From a bacterium (GTDB lineage: Bacteria; Verrucomicrobiota; Verrucomicrobiia; Limisphaerales; RI-55): 64,000 bases of DNA. The notes beneath the pieces were generated by a model, which saw nothing but the letters and a program-made list of their open reading frames with translations, was not told where the DNA came from and did not search any database. Below, one piece after another: positions 63,675 through 64,000 of this stretch. The DNA lies in assembly GCA_016124235.1 (NCBI GenBank), contig WGOC01000002.1:1-64000 (forward strand), written 5' to 3'. Both the position numbers and the translations under genes were made by a program. Each line of letters begins with the position of its first letter. The first letter of the stretch is position 1.

Positions 63675-64000
63675 ATGGCCAAAGCAACGAAGAAGACGAA
63701 ATACGTTTACACTTGGGGTAACAAGAAGGCCGACGGCAACGGCACCATGAAGCCGCTGCTCGGCGGTAAGGGAGCAAATCTCGCCGAAATGACCCGCATC
63801 GGTCTGCCGGTGCCTCCTGGTTTCACCATCACCACGGAAGTTTGCACGTACTACTACGCGCACAAGAAAACGTATCCAACGGAACTGCAGGGCCAGATCC
63901 AAGCCGGCATCCGCAACATGGAAAAGATCATGGGCACGAAGTTCGGTGCCACGTCCGGCATGCCGCTCCTCGTCGCCGTGCGTTCGGGCGCCCGCGATTC
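63675..64000 (+). CDS. ppdK: Pyruvate phosphate dikinase, N-terminal part (runs off the window)
   Basis: Only the first ~108 residues are in the window. They read TKYVYTWGNKKADGNGTMKPLLGGKGANLAEMTRIGLPVPPGFTITTEVCTYYY, which is the start of the PPDK/PEP-synthase N-terminal ATP-grasp domain (LLGGKGANLAEM ... VPPGFTITTE), and the last residues PLLVAVRSGARDS are the next ATP-grasp strand. The enzyme interconverts pyruvate, ATP and phosphate with phosphoenolpyruvate, AMP and pyrophosphate, so it can act in gluconeogenesis or pyrophosphate-dependent glycolysis. Truncated by the window edge, not by mutation. Confidence 0.95.
   Translation, partial: MAKATKKTKYVYTWGNKKADGNGTMKPLLGGKGANLAEMTRIGLPVPPGFTITTEVCTYYYAHKKTYPTELQGQIQAGIRNMEKIMGTKFGATSGMPLLVAVRSGARD

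Noticed and set aside
1..64000. CRISPR array, rRNA operon, prophage or complete insertion sequence
   Set aside because: No regularly spaced direct repeats, rRNA-like sequence, integrase or transposase was seen; the repeats found are palindromic and irregularly placed.

Overview
Organism. The window looks like chromosomal DNA of a soil or freshwater Verrucomicrobiota, probably near the Pedosphaera/Limisphaera group. The basis is gene families typical of the Planctomycetes-Verrucomicrobia assemblage (PSCyt1/DUF1549/DUF1553 cytochrome, two DUF1501 proteins, a DUF1800 protein, a PVC-type heme-binding dehydrogenase-like protein), an LL-diaminopimelate aminotransferase, an ECF sigma factor with a long C-terminal extension, and weak Shine-Dalgarno sites. 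This is inference from families; no 16S gene is present. Layout. 0.1-1.1 kb: two small minus-strand genes (TIMP-like secreted protein, Imm50-type immunity protein) separated by an integron attC-like site. 1.4 kb: tRNA-Leu(TAG). 1.6-3.9 kb: GH27 alpha-galactosidase and a 49-residue lmo0937-type membrane peptide. 4.2-7.1 kb: two direct copies of a ~100-bp structured repeat bracket a GIY-YIG-like gene, a small secreted protein and the extended ECF sigma factor. 7.1-10.7 kb: minus-strand exported hydrolases (beta-lactamase-fold serine hydrolase, pectinesterase, alpha/beta esterase). 11.4-21.9 kb: housekeeping and catabolic genes (PHP phosphatase, UbiE/MenG methyltransferase, thioredoxin fusion, SMUG-type uracil-DNA glycosylase, glutamate dehydrogenase, Tat-exported sugar isomerase-like protein, D-aminoacylase, DHDPS-family lyase), with short palindromic repeats in the gaps. 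22.2-27.0 kb: citrate synthase, then sucC, a VOC protein, sucD and a methyltransferase. 27.2-31.8 kb: PfkB sugar kinase, MscS channel, acyl carrier protein, UvrB and a receiver-only protein. 32.0-34.3 kb: OmpR/CpxA-like two-component pair. 34.4-38.9 kb: PSD1 cytochrome plus DUF1501 operon. 39.1-44.9 kb: TolC, adaptor, ABC ATPase and MacB-like permease operon behind a leader with three inverted repeats. 44.9-49.4 kb: PhoR-like kinase, glutaredoxin-like protein and a large hybrid kinase. 49.4-52.9 kb: a second MacAB-like system on the minus strand. 53.2-63.2 kb: PVC dehydrogenase-like cytochrome, LL-DAP aminotransferase, an unknown membrane-anchored protein and a DUF1800/DUF1501 pair. 63.7 kb to the end: start of pyruvate phosphate dikinase. 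How it fits together. The genes suit a heterotrophic degrader of plant polysaccharides (galactosides, pectin) with TCA-cycle enzymes, a large cell-envelope investment (two efflux pumps, three surface or periplasmic cytochrome/DUF1501-type modules) and several two-component sensors. No CRISPR array, rRNA operon, prophage or complete transposase was seen. The least ordinary items are the attC-like cassette junction, the paired structured repeats around the GIY-YIG/ECF block, and a family of short palindromes that has entered coding sequence.
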